DNA from: Anaerolineae bacterium
GTDB lineage: Bacteria > Chloroflexota > Anaerolineae > Aggregatilineales > Phototrophicaceae
Assembly: GCA_022822305.1 (NCBI GenBank)
Contig: JAJEBY010000016.1
Location: 868,001 to 932,000 of the forward strand
Reading direction: 5' to 3'
DNA length: 64,000 nucleotides
A program made the position numbers and the translations under genes. The notes beneath the pieces were generated by a model. That model was not told the origin of the DNA. It searched no databases and saw nothing but the letters and a program-made list of their open reading frames with translations. Of this stretch, positions 55,160 to 64,000 are shown one piece after another (within the stretch, counting starts at the first letter, position 1; the number at the start of each line of letters is the position of its first letter).

Positions 55160-55452
55160 TCTTTGCTAGCTTCCAGAATGACAATCGGGCCTTGTCATGC
55201 GCTATCAAGTATATCTGAATTCCGCCGCGAATGAGCCAGGCCATCCGTCGGCTTAATTGCCGTAAACAAAACTGCCGCCGATAGGCGCCGTTGACGCCGA
55301 TTCTTGAACCAGCGATCGTCCGCAGCCACAACCGGAATTCCATGCAAAGATGATCTGGTTCGAAATAGAATATCTTTGGCATCATCTGTCGAGAATCGGT
55401 TACAATTACCAGCGTCAAATGCATCCAATCGCATAGCTTAAGGATTGCGCTC

Positions 55453-56154
55453 ATGTCGCAGGCACGTGCATTGCACAACGTTCAAGTCATCGAACTGGAA
55501 ATCATCAAATTGACTCGGCGCATCAAAGCCATCAACGCTGAACTTGAAGATGAAGAAGAACTTGAGAAAGTTCGAGAAGACTATCTTGGCGCCGAAGAGC
55601 GATTGACAGAATGCCGCAAACAGGTCAACGAAGTAGAACTGCAAATGCAGGCGGTGGAGGACAAACGCAAAGAGACCGAAGAACGCATGTATGGCGGCGC
55701 TGTGACCAATACAAAGGAGTTGCAGGACATGCAGATGGAGGTCGAGTCTTTGACCAGGCGCCATACTCAGCTTGATGAGCAGCTCTCCAAGCATGCCGAT
55801 GAGCGCGACGCCGCCAATGTTGAGCATGACGAAATCAAAGCGCTGTTTGAAGAAACAACTGCCAAGCATCAAGCCCGGCAAGAAGAACTGCAGAACGAAA
55901 AGTCCGAGCTCAAGAAAAAGGCCGATGGCTTGCTGACTCAGCGTCGCGCGGCCCTTACGCAAGTAGAGGAACCGGCGCTGAAGCTCTACAATGGCATGCG
56001 CGCGACAAAGTCCAACCGGCCGGTAGCCGTGCTAAAGGACAAAGCCTGCACCATCTGCGGGATCGAGCAGAATCATACCGTGATTGTCGCCATCAACCGC
56101 AGCGAGCAACTCGTCAACTGCAACAGTTGCGGTCGTATCCTGGTCAAACTATAG
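55453..56154 (+). CDS. Coiled-coil protein with C4-type zinc ribbon (DUF164-like)
   Basis: 233 aa. A long antiparallel coiled coil (residues ~10-180) is followed by a C-terminal zinc ribbon with CTICG (about 197) and CNSCGR (about 225). This architecture is found in many bacteria and in chlamydial CT398-type proteins. The function is not firmly known. It precedes, divergently, the yggT-yggS-pgeF group. A TACAAT -10-like box lies 47 bp upstream (55401-55406) with a loose TTGGCA -35 at 19 bp. Confidence 0.75.
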   Translation: MSQARALHNVQVIELEIIKLTRRIKAINAELEDEEELEKVREDYLGAEERLTECRKQVNEVELQMQAVEDKRKETEERMYGGAVTNTKELQDMQMEVESLTRRHTQLDEQLSKHADERDAANVEHDEIKALFEETTAKHQARQEELQNEKSELKKKADGLLTQRRAALTQVEEPALKLYNGMRATKSNRPVAVLKDKACTICGIEQNHTVIVAINRSEQLVNCNSCGRILVKL

Positions 56155-56222
56155 CGCCGACACGACGCGTAACTTGAAGGCGTGCTCGTGCCAGAAACTG
56201 TGGAACGCTTCCGCCGGTATCG

Positions 56223-56468
56223 TTAGAAGATCAACTGCAACAATATGCTGATGCCGATGAAGACGACTAGCGGACTCAAGTCGATTCCGCCCATCGCCGG
56301 CAGGGCATTGCGGATTGGCGCCAAGACCGGTTCTGTGGCTTGATACAAAAATCGCGCTATCGGATTGTTGATATCCAGATTGGGTATCCAACTCATCAGC
56401 ACGCGCGCCAGCAATACAAACTGGTAAACCTGCAACGCCCAGAAGACTAGCAAGAACAATGATTCCAT
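56223..56468 (-). CDS. YggT-family membrane protein
   Basis: 81 aa with two hydrophobic helices. RVLMSWIPNLDINNPIARF and ATEPVLAPIRNALP are the YggT signature. Its genes commonly lie beside yggS, as here. The role is unclear (cell division or membrane protein handling in various bacteria). It is the last gene of the pgeF-yggS-yggT unit. Confidence 0.88.
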   Translation of the reverse strand: MESLFLLVFWALQVYQFVLLARVLMSWIPNLDINNPIARFLYQATEPVLAPIRNALPAMGGIDLSPLVVFIGISILLQLIF

Positions 56469-56499
56469 GTCTCAAACGGCCTTCCCTAACTTTGCCTGA

Positions 56500-57225
56500 C
56501 TATGCCTGTCTTTCACCAAAAATCGCGCGGCCGATGCGGACCAAGGTCGCGCCCTCTTCTATAGCGATCGGGTAATCGTTGGTCATGCCCATGCTTAATT
56601 CCGGCAGATCAATCGTCAACGATCTAGTCAGTTCCTGCCGCAAGCTGCGCAACTCGGCGAACACCTCGCGAATGGTCTCTTCCTCCGCATTATACGGCGC
56701 CATCGTCATCAGGCCGATCACGCGTAACGGCGATAATGTAACGATATCACGAACGTCTTGCCAAAGTCTTTCCCTTACCTCGCCATTACGATACCAATTA
56801 TAACCCTCAAATCCGTATTTGGATGCTTCACCGGACACATTAATCTCCAGCATCACCCTGAGCTCCCGCTCTTCCAGGCGGGCGAATCGCGCGAGCCTGG
56901 TCGCCAGGCGCAGGCTGTCCACTGACTGTATGACATCGAAATTCGGAACCACATGTTTCGCCTTGCGGCTCTGCACATGCCCGACCATGTGCCAAGTCAC
57001 TGGTCTGTCGACGCTGGCATTGACCGTCTCGATCTTCTGCATGCCTTCTTCTACGCGGTTTTCGCCAAAGTGTTGTATGCCGGCCGCTGCCGCTTCCACG
57101 ATAGCCGCCTCTGTCTTGCCCTTGCTGACCGCAACCAGCGTAACCTCGCTGGGATCACGATTGACCCTGGCGCAAGAAGCAGCCATTTGATCCTTAACTC
57201 GATTGATGTTGTCAGCAATGCTCAT
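56500..57225 (-). CDS. yggS: PLP homeostasis protein YggS/PROSC
   Basis: 241 aa, alanine-racemase-like TIM barrel that binds PLP. The Schiff-base lysine is K35 in VAVSKGKT. HMVGHVQSRKAKHV, ETRLAR-like region and FGMTNDYPIAI-like (LSMGMTNDYPIAIEEG) complete the family pattern. The ATG at 57225 overlaps the pgeF stop by 4 bp; a much longer open frame reaching 57411 lies within pgeF and is rejected. It buffers PLP and affects amino-acid metabolism. Confidence 0.9.
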   Translation of the reverse strand: MSIADNINRVKDQMAASCARVNRDPSEVTLVAVSKGKTEAAIVEAAAAGIQHFGENRVEEGMQKIETVNASVDRPVTWHMVGHVQSRKAKHVVPNFDVIQSVDSLRLATRLARFARLEERELRVMLEINVSGEASKYGFEGYNWYRNGEVRERLWQDVRDIVTLSPLRVIGLMTMAPYNAEEETIREVFAELRSLRQELTRSLTIDLPELSMGMTNDYPIAIEEGATLVRIGRAIFGERQA

Positions 57226-57998
57226 AGCGAAATCACAACCCCAAAGCGTCCGGTTTGGCCATTCTCGGCGCGATGCGAAAAAAAGTCCGCCACATTTTCG
57301 TAGGTGCAAATCCGCAAGACTTCGATCTCGCGTACGCCGTGCCTCTCGAGATCCACCTGATTGGCCAGCCAAAGATCCAGATGCGGGCTGCCATCGATGG
57401 GATCGTGCCAAACGGCGCCAGAGCCGGCTCCAAAATAGCTGCGCGCCGCCCCCGCCACCTCTTCGCCAACCTGATAGTTACGCCGCGAAATCGCGGGACC
57501 TATAACAGCTTCGATATTCGTCGGCTCAGAGCCAAACGAATGCCTCATGGCTTCCACCATTTTCCCGGCAATCCCGCGAACGGTGCCGCGCCAGCCAGCA
57601 TGTCCCAAGCCAATCGCGGGCGTCACCCGATCGTACAGAAGAATAGGTACACAGTCAGCGAAACGCATGACCAAGGGAATCCCAGTCAATCGGGTGATCA
57701 TGGCGTCCGCTTTGGGCAAGCGCCTTTTGCCGTCGGGCGGTCGATCGACAGTGATAGTCTCCACGCTGTGCACGAGCCAGGTGGTTACCGCTTGTTCTCC
57801 ATTCACATCGGCTGCTCGATACAGGCGGCGATGGTTTTCTGCCACTGCCGCGGCATCGTCACCATTGCTGCCGCCAACATTTAACGATGTCCAATGGGAC
57901 TTGCTCACGCCTCCGCGCCGCGTAAATATGCCGTGCGCCAGATCGTTCCACGCCTCGTTGCGATAGAATTCTAGCCCGGCGCGATTAACGCGCTCCAA
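57222..57998 (-). CDS. pgeF: Peptidoglycan editing factor / multicopper-oxidase-like PgeF (YfiH)
   Basis: 258 aa. The three metal ligands of the family are in HSVET (about residue 72), ADCVPILLYD (about 117, Cys) and GHAGWRGTVRGI (about 135). In E. coli it removes D-amino acids wrongly placed in peptidoglycan precursors; other homologues act as purine nucleosidases or phenol oxidases. It is coupled to yggS, a common order in bacteria. Confidence 0.88.
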   Translation of the reverse strand: MERVNRAGLEFYRNEAWNDLAHGIFTRRGGVSKSHWTSLNVGGSNGDDAAAVAENHRRLYRAADVNGEQAVTTWLVHSVETITVDRPPDGKRRLPKADAMITRLTGIPLVMRFADCVPILLYDRVTPAIGLGHAGWRGTVRGIAGKMVEAMRHSFGSEPTNIEAVIGPAISRRNYQVGEEVAGAARSYFGAGSGAVWHDPIDGSPHLDLWLANQVDLERHGVREIEVLRICTYENVADFFSHRAENGQTGRFGVVISL

Positions 57999-58377
57999 AG
58001 GTTATCACTCCGCCGGCTCCCCGACCGCTCAAGTCTACGATAGATTCAGTACTAGCATATGATACTAGATATGCTTTGCTTACGCCCCGCCAAGCTAAGG
58101 TCGTACTGTCTAAAACCTCAGTGCGGCGGAGGCTTCAATCGACATTGCCGCCGGCAAAACTGCCACAACCTGTTTCACCTTTGATGCTATGAATGCCAGG
58201 CGAATTGTCGCGAGGAAGTCGCACACGAGCGCTCTAGCTCAACAGAACCGTTCCGCTACTCTAGACACATCGATTATCGCGCTGCCGCGGTCGCCGATGA
58301 TCCTCAATTCAAGGACGAGGATGTGTTACAATTAGCCTGCATCGCTCACGCGCCGAATCTGAGAGTCATAGTCAAGC
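57999..58377. other. 379-bp gap between pgeF and comF with no recognised gene
   Basis: I see no tRNA fold, no convincing ORF and no repeat here. A TACAAT at 58327-58332, about 50 bp before comF, could be its -10 box but lacks a good -35. Confidence 0.5.
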
Positions 58378-59064
58378 ATGTCGCTTCTCGCTGTCGATAA
58401 TCTGCTGGGATCATCAAGCCTGGTCGAACGAATGCCCGGGCTGACTGCCTGGCTGAAAGATCTGGTTTTCCCGCCTACCTGTGGCGGTTGCGGCCGAGTC
58501 GATTATCAATTCTGTGCCGTTTGCGCCGAAAAGCTTGCGCTTCTGCCGGTCGAATATCGCGAGCATCATGTTGAGACCGTTGACGCAGTGTTTGCGACCG
58601 GAAGACACGCGGGCATTCTCGCCGATGCCATTCGCGCGTTCAAATACGCGGGAGCGCCCCAGCTTGCCGAACCACTGGCCGCACGGCTGGACGCGCTGCT
58701 TACTCGCCAGTTGCTGTCAGTAGACGTGCTGGTACCGGTGCCGCTGTCTGGCCAGCGGTTGGTGGAGCGCGGCTACAATCAGAGTGAATTGCTGGCGAAA
58801 CGGCTGAGTGAGGCTCGGGGCATTTCCTGCAATCCAAGTCTGCTGCGCCGGGTGCGCCACACCGAGAAACAGGCGCAACTCAGCGGCGTGGAAAGGAACC
58901 AAAACGTCGAAGGCGCATTTGCCGCCGACGGCGCCCATGGCCTGTCGGTCCTTCTCATTGACGATGTCGTGACGACCGGCTCAACGTTGAGAGAATGCGC
59001 GTCGGCATTGAGGAACAAAGGCGCGACGGCTGTCTATGCCATTGCCGTCAGTGCTTCGGGATGA
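58378..59064 (+). CDS. ComF-family phosphoribosyltransferase-like protein
   Basis: 228 aa. An N-terminal zinc finger (CGGCG and CAVCAEKL, residues ~38-60) precedes a PRTase domain with the PRPP loop LLIDDVVTTGSTLREC (about 190-205) and VPVPLSGQRLVERGYNQSELLA near 120. In naturally competent bacteria ComF helps take up single-stranded DNA. The window also holds comM, so natural transformation is conceivable. Confidence 0.87.
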   Translation: MSLLAVDNLLGSSSLVERMPGLTAWLKDLVFPPTCGGCGRVDYQFCAVCAEKLALLPVEYREHHVETVDAVFATGRHAGILADAIRAFKYAGAPQLAEPLAARLDALLTRQLLSVDVLVPVPLSGQRLVERGYNQSELLAKRLSEARGISCNPSLLRRVRHTEKQAQLSGVERNQNVEGAFAADGAHGLSVLLIDDVVTTGSTLRECASALRNKGATAVYAIAVSASG

Positions 59065-59091
59065 CTGTTCAACTTCGCAAGGAGGCATGTA

Positions 59092-59691
59092 ATGGAGGTC
59101 AACATTCACGGGGACGGGATCAAAGTCTCTGAACCGCTTGAAAACTACACTCGTTCTAAACTCGACAAGCTCGATCGGTACCTGCCCAATATCAGTCACG
59201 TTGGCGTCGAACTGTCCATCATCAGGACACATCGAGGCGCCGATCTGGCCATAGCCCAAATTACTGTGCAGCATGCCAGGGGCGCAATTTTGCGGGCGGA
59301 AGAAAGAATGAATATCGAGAGCCGCGACACGATTCGCTTCGCCATCAACAAAGCAGTCGAAAAGATGCATCGACAGATTGACCGATTCAAGAGCCGACGC
59401 AAGGCAAAGCAGCAACGCGTTCGTGAACGCTATCGGGCGACAATTGCGGAAATCGACCTTGCCGAAGATGTTCCGGAATACGCCTTGACAGACGCGGAGG
59501 ACTTCGTCCCGCCGGTCGCAATTGTGCGGCGCAAAGCAGTCGAATTGATCCCGATGAACGAAGAAGAAGCCATCGAACAATTGGAGTTGCTCGATCACAA
59601 TTTCTACATGTTTAGAAATTCCGATTCCAGCGACGTGAACGTGCTTTATCGGCGCCAGAACGGCGGATACGGCATTCTCGCTCCACAGTGA
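59092..59691 (+). CDS. hpf: Ribosome hibernation promoting factor, long form
   Basis: 199 aa. The N-terminal RaiA/HPF domain (1-105) carries the GDGIKVSEPLENY start and the basic RFKSRRKAKQ exit; a linker is followed by the C-terminal dimerisation domain (about 140-199, with VVRRKAVELIPMNEEEAIEQLELLDHNFYMFRN, the usual signature, seen in short pieces). The long form links two 70S ribosomes into 100S dimers under stress. A very strong SD (AAGGAGG) suggests high expression. Confidence 0.93.
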   Translation: MEVNIHGDGIKVSEPLENYTRSKLDKLDRYLPNISHVGVELSIIRTHRGADLAIAQITVQHARGAILRAEERMNIESRDTIRFAINKAVEKMHRQIDRFKSRRKAKQQRVRERYRATIAEIDLAEDVPEYALTDAEDFVPPVAIVRRKAVELIPMNEEEAIEQLELLDHNFYMFRNSDSSDVNVLYRRQNGGYGILAPQ

Positions 59692-59718
59692 CAAAGGCGG
59701 GTGAATCCGCGATCAACC

Positions 59719-60474
59719 TCAACGCTCGCGCTGGCGTGATGCCAGTAAGCGGAATTTGCGATATTCGTACCACGCCATCAGCGCTGACAGCTTGAGGCCA
59801 TGCCAACGATCGCTGGAGCCCTTGAGCGTAAAGAAGCGCCAATAGAAGTGGCGCAGCGGCTGCAGAACGAGATGATGCGGTTTCGATTTGACGCCCTGCT
59901 CCAACAGCATTTCGACCTCGTATTCGAGATAACGCTCCTGCTTCTCCAGAAAGTGGGGCAAATCGCGGTAATTGTAATGAGTGATGGGGTTTTCCATGCT
60001 ACCAGCCGCGCCGTCCAGTTGAACTACTTCATGAACTTTGCGCGTCTCATCAAACTTGGCGAATCCACAGCGCAGAAGTCTGGTCTGGTAATCCGGATAC
60101 CACCCCGCGCCCAGGGTGAGCACACCAAAGATGTAATTGTGACGCGGCAGCCGCCAACCAACAATGTCGGTCACTTCAAGCTTCGCGCGGATTTCAGCCG
60201 CCAGCGCCTCGCTTATCCGTTCATCGGCATCGACGAATAAGACCCAATCGGTCGTGTCCGCGACCGCGCCTAGCGCCGCATTGCGCTGCGCAGCGAAGTT
60301 ATCGAAGGGATGTTGTATCACGTCCGTCCCATACTCGCGCGCGATGGCGGCTGTCTCATCCGTGCTAAACGAATCAAATACAATTACGCGGTCGGCAAAC
60401 CGCAGCGATTCGATACAGTCGCGGATATGACGCGCCTCATTATGCGTCAATATGATGGCGGTAAGGTGGGTCAC
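59719..60474 (-). CDS. Family 2 glycosyltransferase (WaaE/KdtX-like)
   Basis: 251 aa. It starts TAIILTHNEARHIRDCIESL, and the DXD-type DADERISEALA lies near residue 82. The region from VGWRLPRHNYIFG to ARLLRCGFAKF-like sequence, plus the ENPITHYNYRDL motif, is typical of WaaE-like transferases that decorate lipopolysaccharide or cell-wall glycans. Its start overlaps the next glycosyltransferase by 4 bp, so they form a pair. The sugar is unknown. Confidence 0.85.
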   Translation of the reverse strand: MTHLTAIILTHNEARHIRDCIESLRFADRVIVFDSFSTDETAAIAREYGTDVIQHPFDNFAAQRNAALGAVADTTDWVLFVDADERISEALAAEIRAKLEVTDIVGWRLPRHNYIFGVLTLGAGWYPDYQTRLLRCGFAKFDETRKVHEVVQLDGAAGSMENPITHYNYRDLPHFLEKQERYLEYEVEMLLEQGVKSKPHHLVLQPLRHFYWRFFTLKGSSDRWHGLKLSALMAWYEYRKFRLLASRQRER

Positions 60475-61403
60475 GAACTTGCCAGTTCAATCAACTGTCT
60501 ATATGCGTCTTCAAGCTCGGTTTCGCCGGCAGACGCAATTGCAAGTTTGCGTCTCATTCCTTGGACCATCAGCCGCCGCGCCATCCAGCGCTTCCAAGGC
60601 GGATAATACTTGTCATAGAGAAGCAAGCGGCTTTTCCACAAGTTCAGAAGACTTTGTGGACGCGCTTGTGAAGAACTGCCGCCTCCCAAATGCGTCACAT
60701 GCGCATTCGGAACGCAAAGAATACGCCAACCCGCCTGACGGATTCGCCAGGACCAGTCCACTTCTTCGCAATACATGAAGAAACTCTCATCCAACAGTCC
60801 GACCTCACGCGCCACTGCGCTCTTCACCATCATGCTCGCGCCCAGCGTGAAGTCAACAGCAAACGGTTCCGTGCCCGCATACATCGAACGAGAATATCGG
60901 CCGTTGAATGAACCTTCGATCCAGCGGCCAGGCGTGGGAAAGAACTCCGACCAGATCTGTCGTAAACCCGGCGTCATAAACGCGCTATGCTGAAAACTGC
61001 CGTCTCCAAACGTTAACCGCGCGCCGACAGCGCCAATACCATCGTCCGCGAACAGCGCGTCAAACAAGGTTTGGGTCGCGCCCTTATGCGTTACAGTATC
61101 GGGATTCAGCAAATAAATCGCTGACGGCGCTTCCGAATGCGAATCATTTTCGCTCATCCCAAGCCCGCGCATAGCCAGGTTATTGGCGCGCGCGAAACCA
61201 ATATTTTCCTCGGAGTTCACGAGCGTGACACCGGGGAATTCCTCACGCACCAGAGCCGCAGTGTTGTCCGACGAGTGGCTGTCGACGACCCATATGGCAA
61301 AATCCAGGGAGCCTGCCGACAGATCGGCCATCAAGCTGCGCAAGGCGTCAACAATGACCCTTTCATTGTTCCAGGTCACAATGATTACAGCCACATCTGG
61401 CAT
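60471..61403 (-). CDS. Family 2 glycosyltransferase (rhamnosyltransferase-like)
   Basis: 310 aa. VIIVTWNNERVIVDALRSL opens the GT-A fold, LLNPDT (about residue 94) is the metal-binding NPD form of the DXD motif, and EVDWSWRIRQAGW (about 219-231) holds the catalytic acidic residue. Resembles transferases that add rhamnose or related sugars to surface polymers. It lies 21 bp downstream of the secreted FlgD-Ig-like gene and is coupled to the second glycosyltransferase. Confidence 0.85.
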   Translation of the reverse strand: MPDVAVIIVTWNNERVIVDALRSLMADLSAGSLDFAIWVVDSHSSDNTAALVREEFPGVTLVNSEENIGFARANNLAMRGLGMSENDSHSEAPSAIYLLNPDTVTHKGATQTLFDALFADDGIGAVGARLTFGDGSFQHSAFMTPGLRQIWSEFFPTPGRWIEGSFNGRYSRSMYAGTEPFAVDFTLGASMMVKSAVAREVGLLDESFFMYCEEVDWSWRIRQAGWRILCVPNAHVTHLGGGSSSQARPQSLLNLWKSRLLLYDKYYPPWKRWMARRLMVQGMRRKLAIASAGETELEDAYRQLIELASS

Positions 61404-61424
61404 GATAGTCTCAAGCTAGATTGT

Positions 61425-62849
61425 CTATTCGGCGGCTGTTCCGCTGGGATCGACCATCATGATCGAGCGCATGCCGACATTGTTGTTTCGCAGGCTGATG
61501 GCCACATCCTCATGGATCAAGCCTGCCCAACAATTCTGCGGATTGCGAGCCTCGATGGTTGTCATGCGGATCGCGCCCCATACCACCGTGCGCGCCTTTG
61601 GCGGGAGATAGGAATACGTGTTGCCGCTCGCATCATCATAGACCTGCACAAGATCATCGATCGAGGCGATGGCCCAGCGATAGGGATAACTGCCCAGCGA
61701 GGTAGCGCATTGAATGCCAATGCGCCAGGCGCCTGATTCGTCGAACCATCCCAGGGTGGCTGCCTGCTGATCCTGTTGATACACGGTGCCGGGCGGCGGC
61801 CCCGTAGTGCGAATGGGAACATCGCCATAGTTTTCCACCGTCAGCCTGAATACCAGCATATCACCCGTAGGCACCGTGATCTGCTGCGAATAAGCCAGAG
61901 ACTCGGAATCTTCCGGCAGCGGCAGCAATGCTCCAGCGACATCGCGCCTGGTATGGTACTTCTCATCGTAGGCATAGACATCAAAGGCGACATCCACACC
62001 GACGAATTGCGGCCTGATCTCGGCATAGGGCTTGCCGCCCGATTCAATGGTCAGGCTGGCTTCCTGGCGAGTTCGCTGACCCACCGCGTCTTGCGCCAGC
62101 GCGATTACTTGATACGTGCCGTCAGGCGGCGGATCGACGCCGAGATCTATTCCCCCTTCATAGTCATAGCGGTGACGACCCGCCTCGCCGTACTGACGTT
62201 CTTCGACCCGCGCCGAAATGGGAATGCGCCCGCCCGCCGGCCCGACCAGAAAGACATCAAGACTCTGGACGTCTGTTTCCAGATAGACATTGATTTCTAC
62301 TCGATCGTCGATGCCGTCCTGATTTGGCGAAAACACCGGAGGGGAAACCGTGAACACCGACATTACCGGCAGCGGCGCGTCTTCCGCCTCAATCAGCAGC
62401 GTGCCACTGGCGCTCATAGTCTCGGCGTCGTCGCCCTTCGCGTCCAATCGCCAGCTATATTTGCCGTTAGGGAGAAGCCGGCGTTCGATCACGCCAGGAA
62501 CATCTTCGCCTTCCAAGACGAATCCATCGACAACGCCGCTGAACAGCACGCTGAAGTCATCATCATCTCTTGGCTGGTCTTCTCGGAAAATATACCTGCG
62601 CCCGTCGTCCGAAAGCAACGATATGTCAATGTTGGCCGGTCGAGATAGTCTATACTCAAAAACTGCAAGATCATTTTCGCCATCCGCGTCCGGGCTGATT
62701 GCCGGACGATCAAATCCGGCATGAACGACCAGCGGAAGCGGTGGCGCAAGCGCGAAACTGCCCACCGCGATGACCAGCCCAATTCCGATGGCAGCGGCGA
62801 GCAAGAGCAATCCCGGATGAATGCGCATTCGGAGCAAGTTCCAAGTCAC
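61425..62849 (-). CDS. Secreted/anchored protein with FlgD-like Ig domains
   Basis: 474 aa. An N-terminal hydrophobic segment (about 12-32) anchors or exports it. Two repeats of the FlgD-Ig type follow, each led by an acidic calcium-binding-like motif, ISPDADGENDLAVF (about 48-61) and FSPNQDGIDDRVEI (about 171-184), with PNGKYSWRLDAKG and PPDGTYQVIALAQD as their closing strands. The last third is another beta-rich domain of unknown kind. The start is a GTG; an ATG at 62828 is equally possible. It may be a surface protein modified by the glycosyltransferases behind it. Confidence 0.7.
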   Translation of the reverse strand: MTWNLLRMRIHPGLLLLAAAIGIGLVIAVGSFALAPPLPLVVHAGFDRPAISPDADGENDLAVFEYRLSRPANIDISLLSDDGRRYIFREDQPRDDDDFSVLFSGVVDGFVLEGEDVPGVIERRLLPNGKYSWRLDAKGDDAETMSASGTLLIEAEDAPLPVMSVFTVSPPVFSPNQDGIDDRVEINVYLETDVQSLDVFLVGPAGGRIPISARVEERQYGEAGRHRYDYEGGIDLGVDPPPDGTYQVIALAQDAVGQRTRQEASLTIESGGKPYAEIRPQFVGVDVAFDVYAYDEKYHTRRDVAGALLPLPEDSESLAYSQQITVPTGDMLVFRLTVENYGDVPIRTTGPPPGTVYQQDQQAATLGWFDESGAWRIGIQCATSLGSYPYRWAIASIDDLVQVYDDASGNTYSYLPPKARTVVWGAIRMTTIEARNPQNCWAGLIHEDVAISLRNNNVGMRSIMMVDPSGTAAE

Positions 62850-62966
62850 TTGGCAAGCACGACAAGTCTACCGAGCGGTCTGGCCAGCGACAAGTCCCGA
62901 TACTTTACACATGAGCCAGGCGTGGGCTACACTCGTTGATGGAACACCTTACAGCGAGACAAATCC

Positions 62967-64000
62967 TTGGAACGCCAACCCACACCCGATTTTGCCGCAA
63001 CTGAAAATGCCAAGCCCGGAGAAGACGGAACGTTGATTCTGCCCGTGCTGCTGCTGGACGATCAAGTGCTCTTCCCCGATGTGATCAGCATCGTTCCCTT
63101 GGAGACGGAGGCCAACATTCTTGCCGCGCGGGTTGCCGCCGAGAACGGCCAAACGCTGATTGCCGTCAAGCTAAAGCCAGATGTAAACGGCGGCAGTCTC
63201 GCCTCGCGAATTCATCGCATAGGTACGGAGGCGGCGCCGGGTCATGCGGGCGCAATCGCCGGTAGTCAACTGCAAGTCATGCTCCAGGGACGTCGTCGGC
63301 TCGAGATTCTCGATATCGACGAGACCGCGCCCTATCCGACCGCGCGAGCGCGAGCCATCGCTGTGGCGGGAGGCGGTTCCGAACGCGCGCATCAGCTTTC
63401 GATCACCGTGATCGATTTGTTCAAGCGTTCCAGCCAATACAACGAAATCGTGCCGGAATCTGTGATAACCCACTTGTCGTCGATCGCTGAACCTGGCCGC
63501 CTCTGCGATTCCTTGGCAGCCATGCTGTCGGCGGATTCCGAGCAGCTGCAGCAGATACTTGAACGGGTAGAAATCGAAGAACGCCTGGAATTGTTGGTAG
63601 GCGCCTTGTCGGCCGACCTGCATGACGATCAGTTGCACGATGAGGTCCACTCTCGTCTACAAGATGAGATTGCGGCCAATCAGCGCGAGATGTACCTGCG
63701 CGAACAAGTCCGCGTCATCCAACAAGAATTGGGCGAGAGCGATGTCTTTCAGCAAGAATTGCGCGAACTCTCCGAAAGAATCAAACATGCCGACTTGCCC
63801 CAAGAGGCGCGCGAAAAGGCGATGAAGGAAGTATCGCGTTTGGGTGTCGTTCCGCCGATGTCTCCCGAATCAGGAGTGATCCACACTTACCTTGACAGAT
63901 TGCTTGCCCTGCCATGGAAAAAACTTGGCGAAGAGAATCTCGATTTGAGCCACGCCGAGGAAATCTTAGAGAGCGCGCACTACGGATTGGACAAGGTTAA
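62967..64000 (+). CDS. lon: ATP-dependent protease Lon, N-terminal part (runs off window)
   Basis: The open frame begins after a stop at 62937-62939 and continues past base 64000. The substrate-binding N domain starts LILPVLLLDDQVLFPDV; the long helix NQREMYLREQVRVIQQEL follows near residue 235, then GVIHTYLDRLLALPWKK, a hallmark of Lon before its AAA+ domain. The ATPase and protease sites lie outside the window. No ATG fits; TTG at 62967 is used here, with TTG at 63033 an alternative that has GGAG upstream. Confidence 0.9.
   Translation, partial: MERQPTPDFAATENAKPGEDGTLILPVLLLDDQVLFPDVISIVPLETEANILAARVAAENGQTLIAVKLKPDVNGGSLASRIHRIGTEAAPGHAGAIAGSQLQVMLQGRRRLEILDIDETAPYPTARARAIAVAGGGSERAHQLSITVIDLFKRSSQYNEIVPESVITHLSSIAEPGRLCDSLAAMLSADSEQLQQILERVEIEERLELLVGALSADLHDDQLHDEVHSRLQDEIAANQREMYLREQVRVIQQELGESDVFQQELRELSERIKHADLPQEAREKAMKEVSRLGVVPPMSPESGVIHTYLDRLLALPWKKLGEENLDLSHAEEILESAHYGLDKV

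Noticed and set aside
1..64000. CRISPR arrays, tRNA or rRNA genes
   Set aside because: No regularly spaced repeats and no cloverleaf-like segments or rRNA sequence were noticed in the gaps. A covariance-model scan would be needed to exclude a tRNA fully.

Overview
The window is a dense, moderately GC-rich bacterial chromosome segment with about 60 protein genes, few gaps, and many genes coupled by 1-8 bp overlaps. It is most consistent with an uncultured member of the Chloroflexota (Anaerolineae-like). This is an inference. It rests on the complete LysW carrier-protein lysine pathway, single-domain FtcD, the CcdA-TlpA fusion, DUF2085 and large LuxR-type AAA/TPR regulators. No rRNA or tRNA gene and no CRISPR array was seen.

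Layout. 1-4.8 kb: a truncated C-terminus, a membrane glycosyltransferase, an RluB-type pseudouridine synthase, PlsC and a phosphotransferase. 5.0-12.0 kb: a muropeptide-recycling operon (MFS transporter, NagZ, AmiE-like amidase, MurNAc/GlcNAc kinase, MurQ, NagA). 12.0-14.1 kb (minus): rpmF-fabD-enoyl-CoA hydratase behind a near-perfect sigma-70 promoter. 14.2-15.0 kb: a fructosamine-kinase-like gene. 15.05-24.9 kb: lysine biosynthesis via alpha-aminoadipate on LysW (lysW-X-Y-Z-J-K and homocitrate synthase, then the two homoaconitase subunits), interrupted by a convergent MFS gene. A Lys-codon-rich mini-ORF and mutually exclusive antiterminator/terminator hairpins precede lysW, forming a candidate ribosome-mediated lysine attenuator.

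25.0-35.2 kb: a roughly 9.95-kb island has entered comM (yifB). The native 5' end of comM is stranded on the left. A second 5' end, about 90% identical with almost only synonymous differences and with its own promoter, rebuilds a full comM on the right. The island carries a truncated serine recombinase, a cyclase-like/NB-ARC/TPR/LuxR regulator, a Tat-exported sugar-binding protein with two permeases, a Gfo/Idh/MocA dehydrogenase and at least one decayed gene (a sugar-phosphate isomerase). It looks like a transferred sugar-catabolism cassette that is partly decaying.

36.5-49.7 kb: FtcD, PEP carboxylase, a VOC protein, a lipoprotein M1 peptidase, a UbiA prenyltransferase, CCA-adding enzyme, a thiol-disulfide module (CcdA-TlpA fusion plus TlpA), DUF2085 and a coiled-coil protein. 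49.9-55.2 kb (minus): a membrane glycosyltransferase/O-antigen-ligase-like cluster. 55.4-59.7 kb: a zinc-ribbon coiled-coil protein, pgeF-yggS-yggT, ComF and a long ribosome hibernation factor. 59.7-62.8 kb (minus): two GT2 glycosyltransferases and a secreted FlgD-Ig-like protein. The window ends inside lon.
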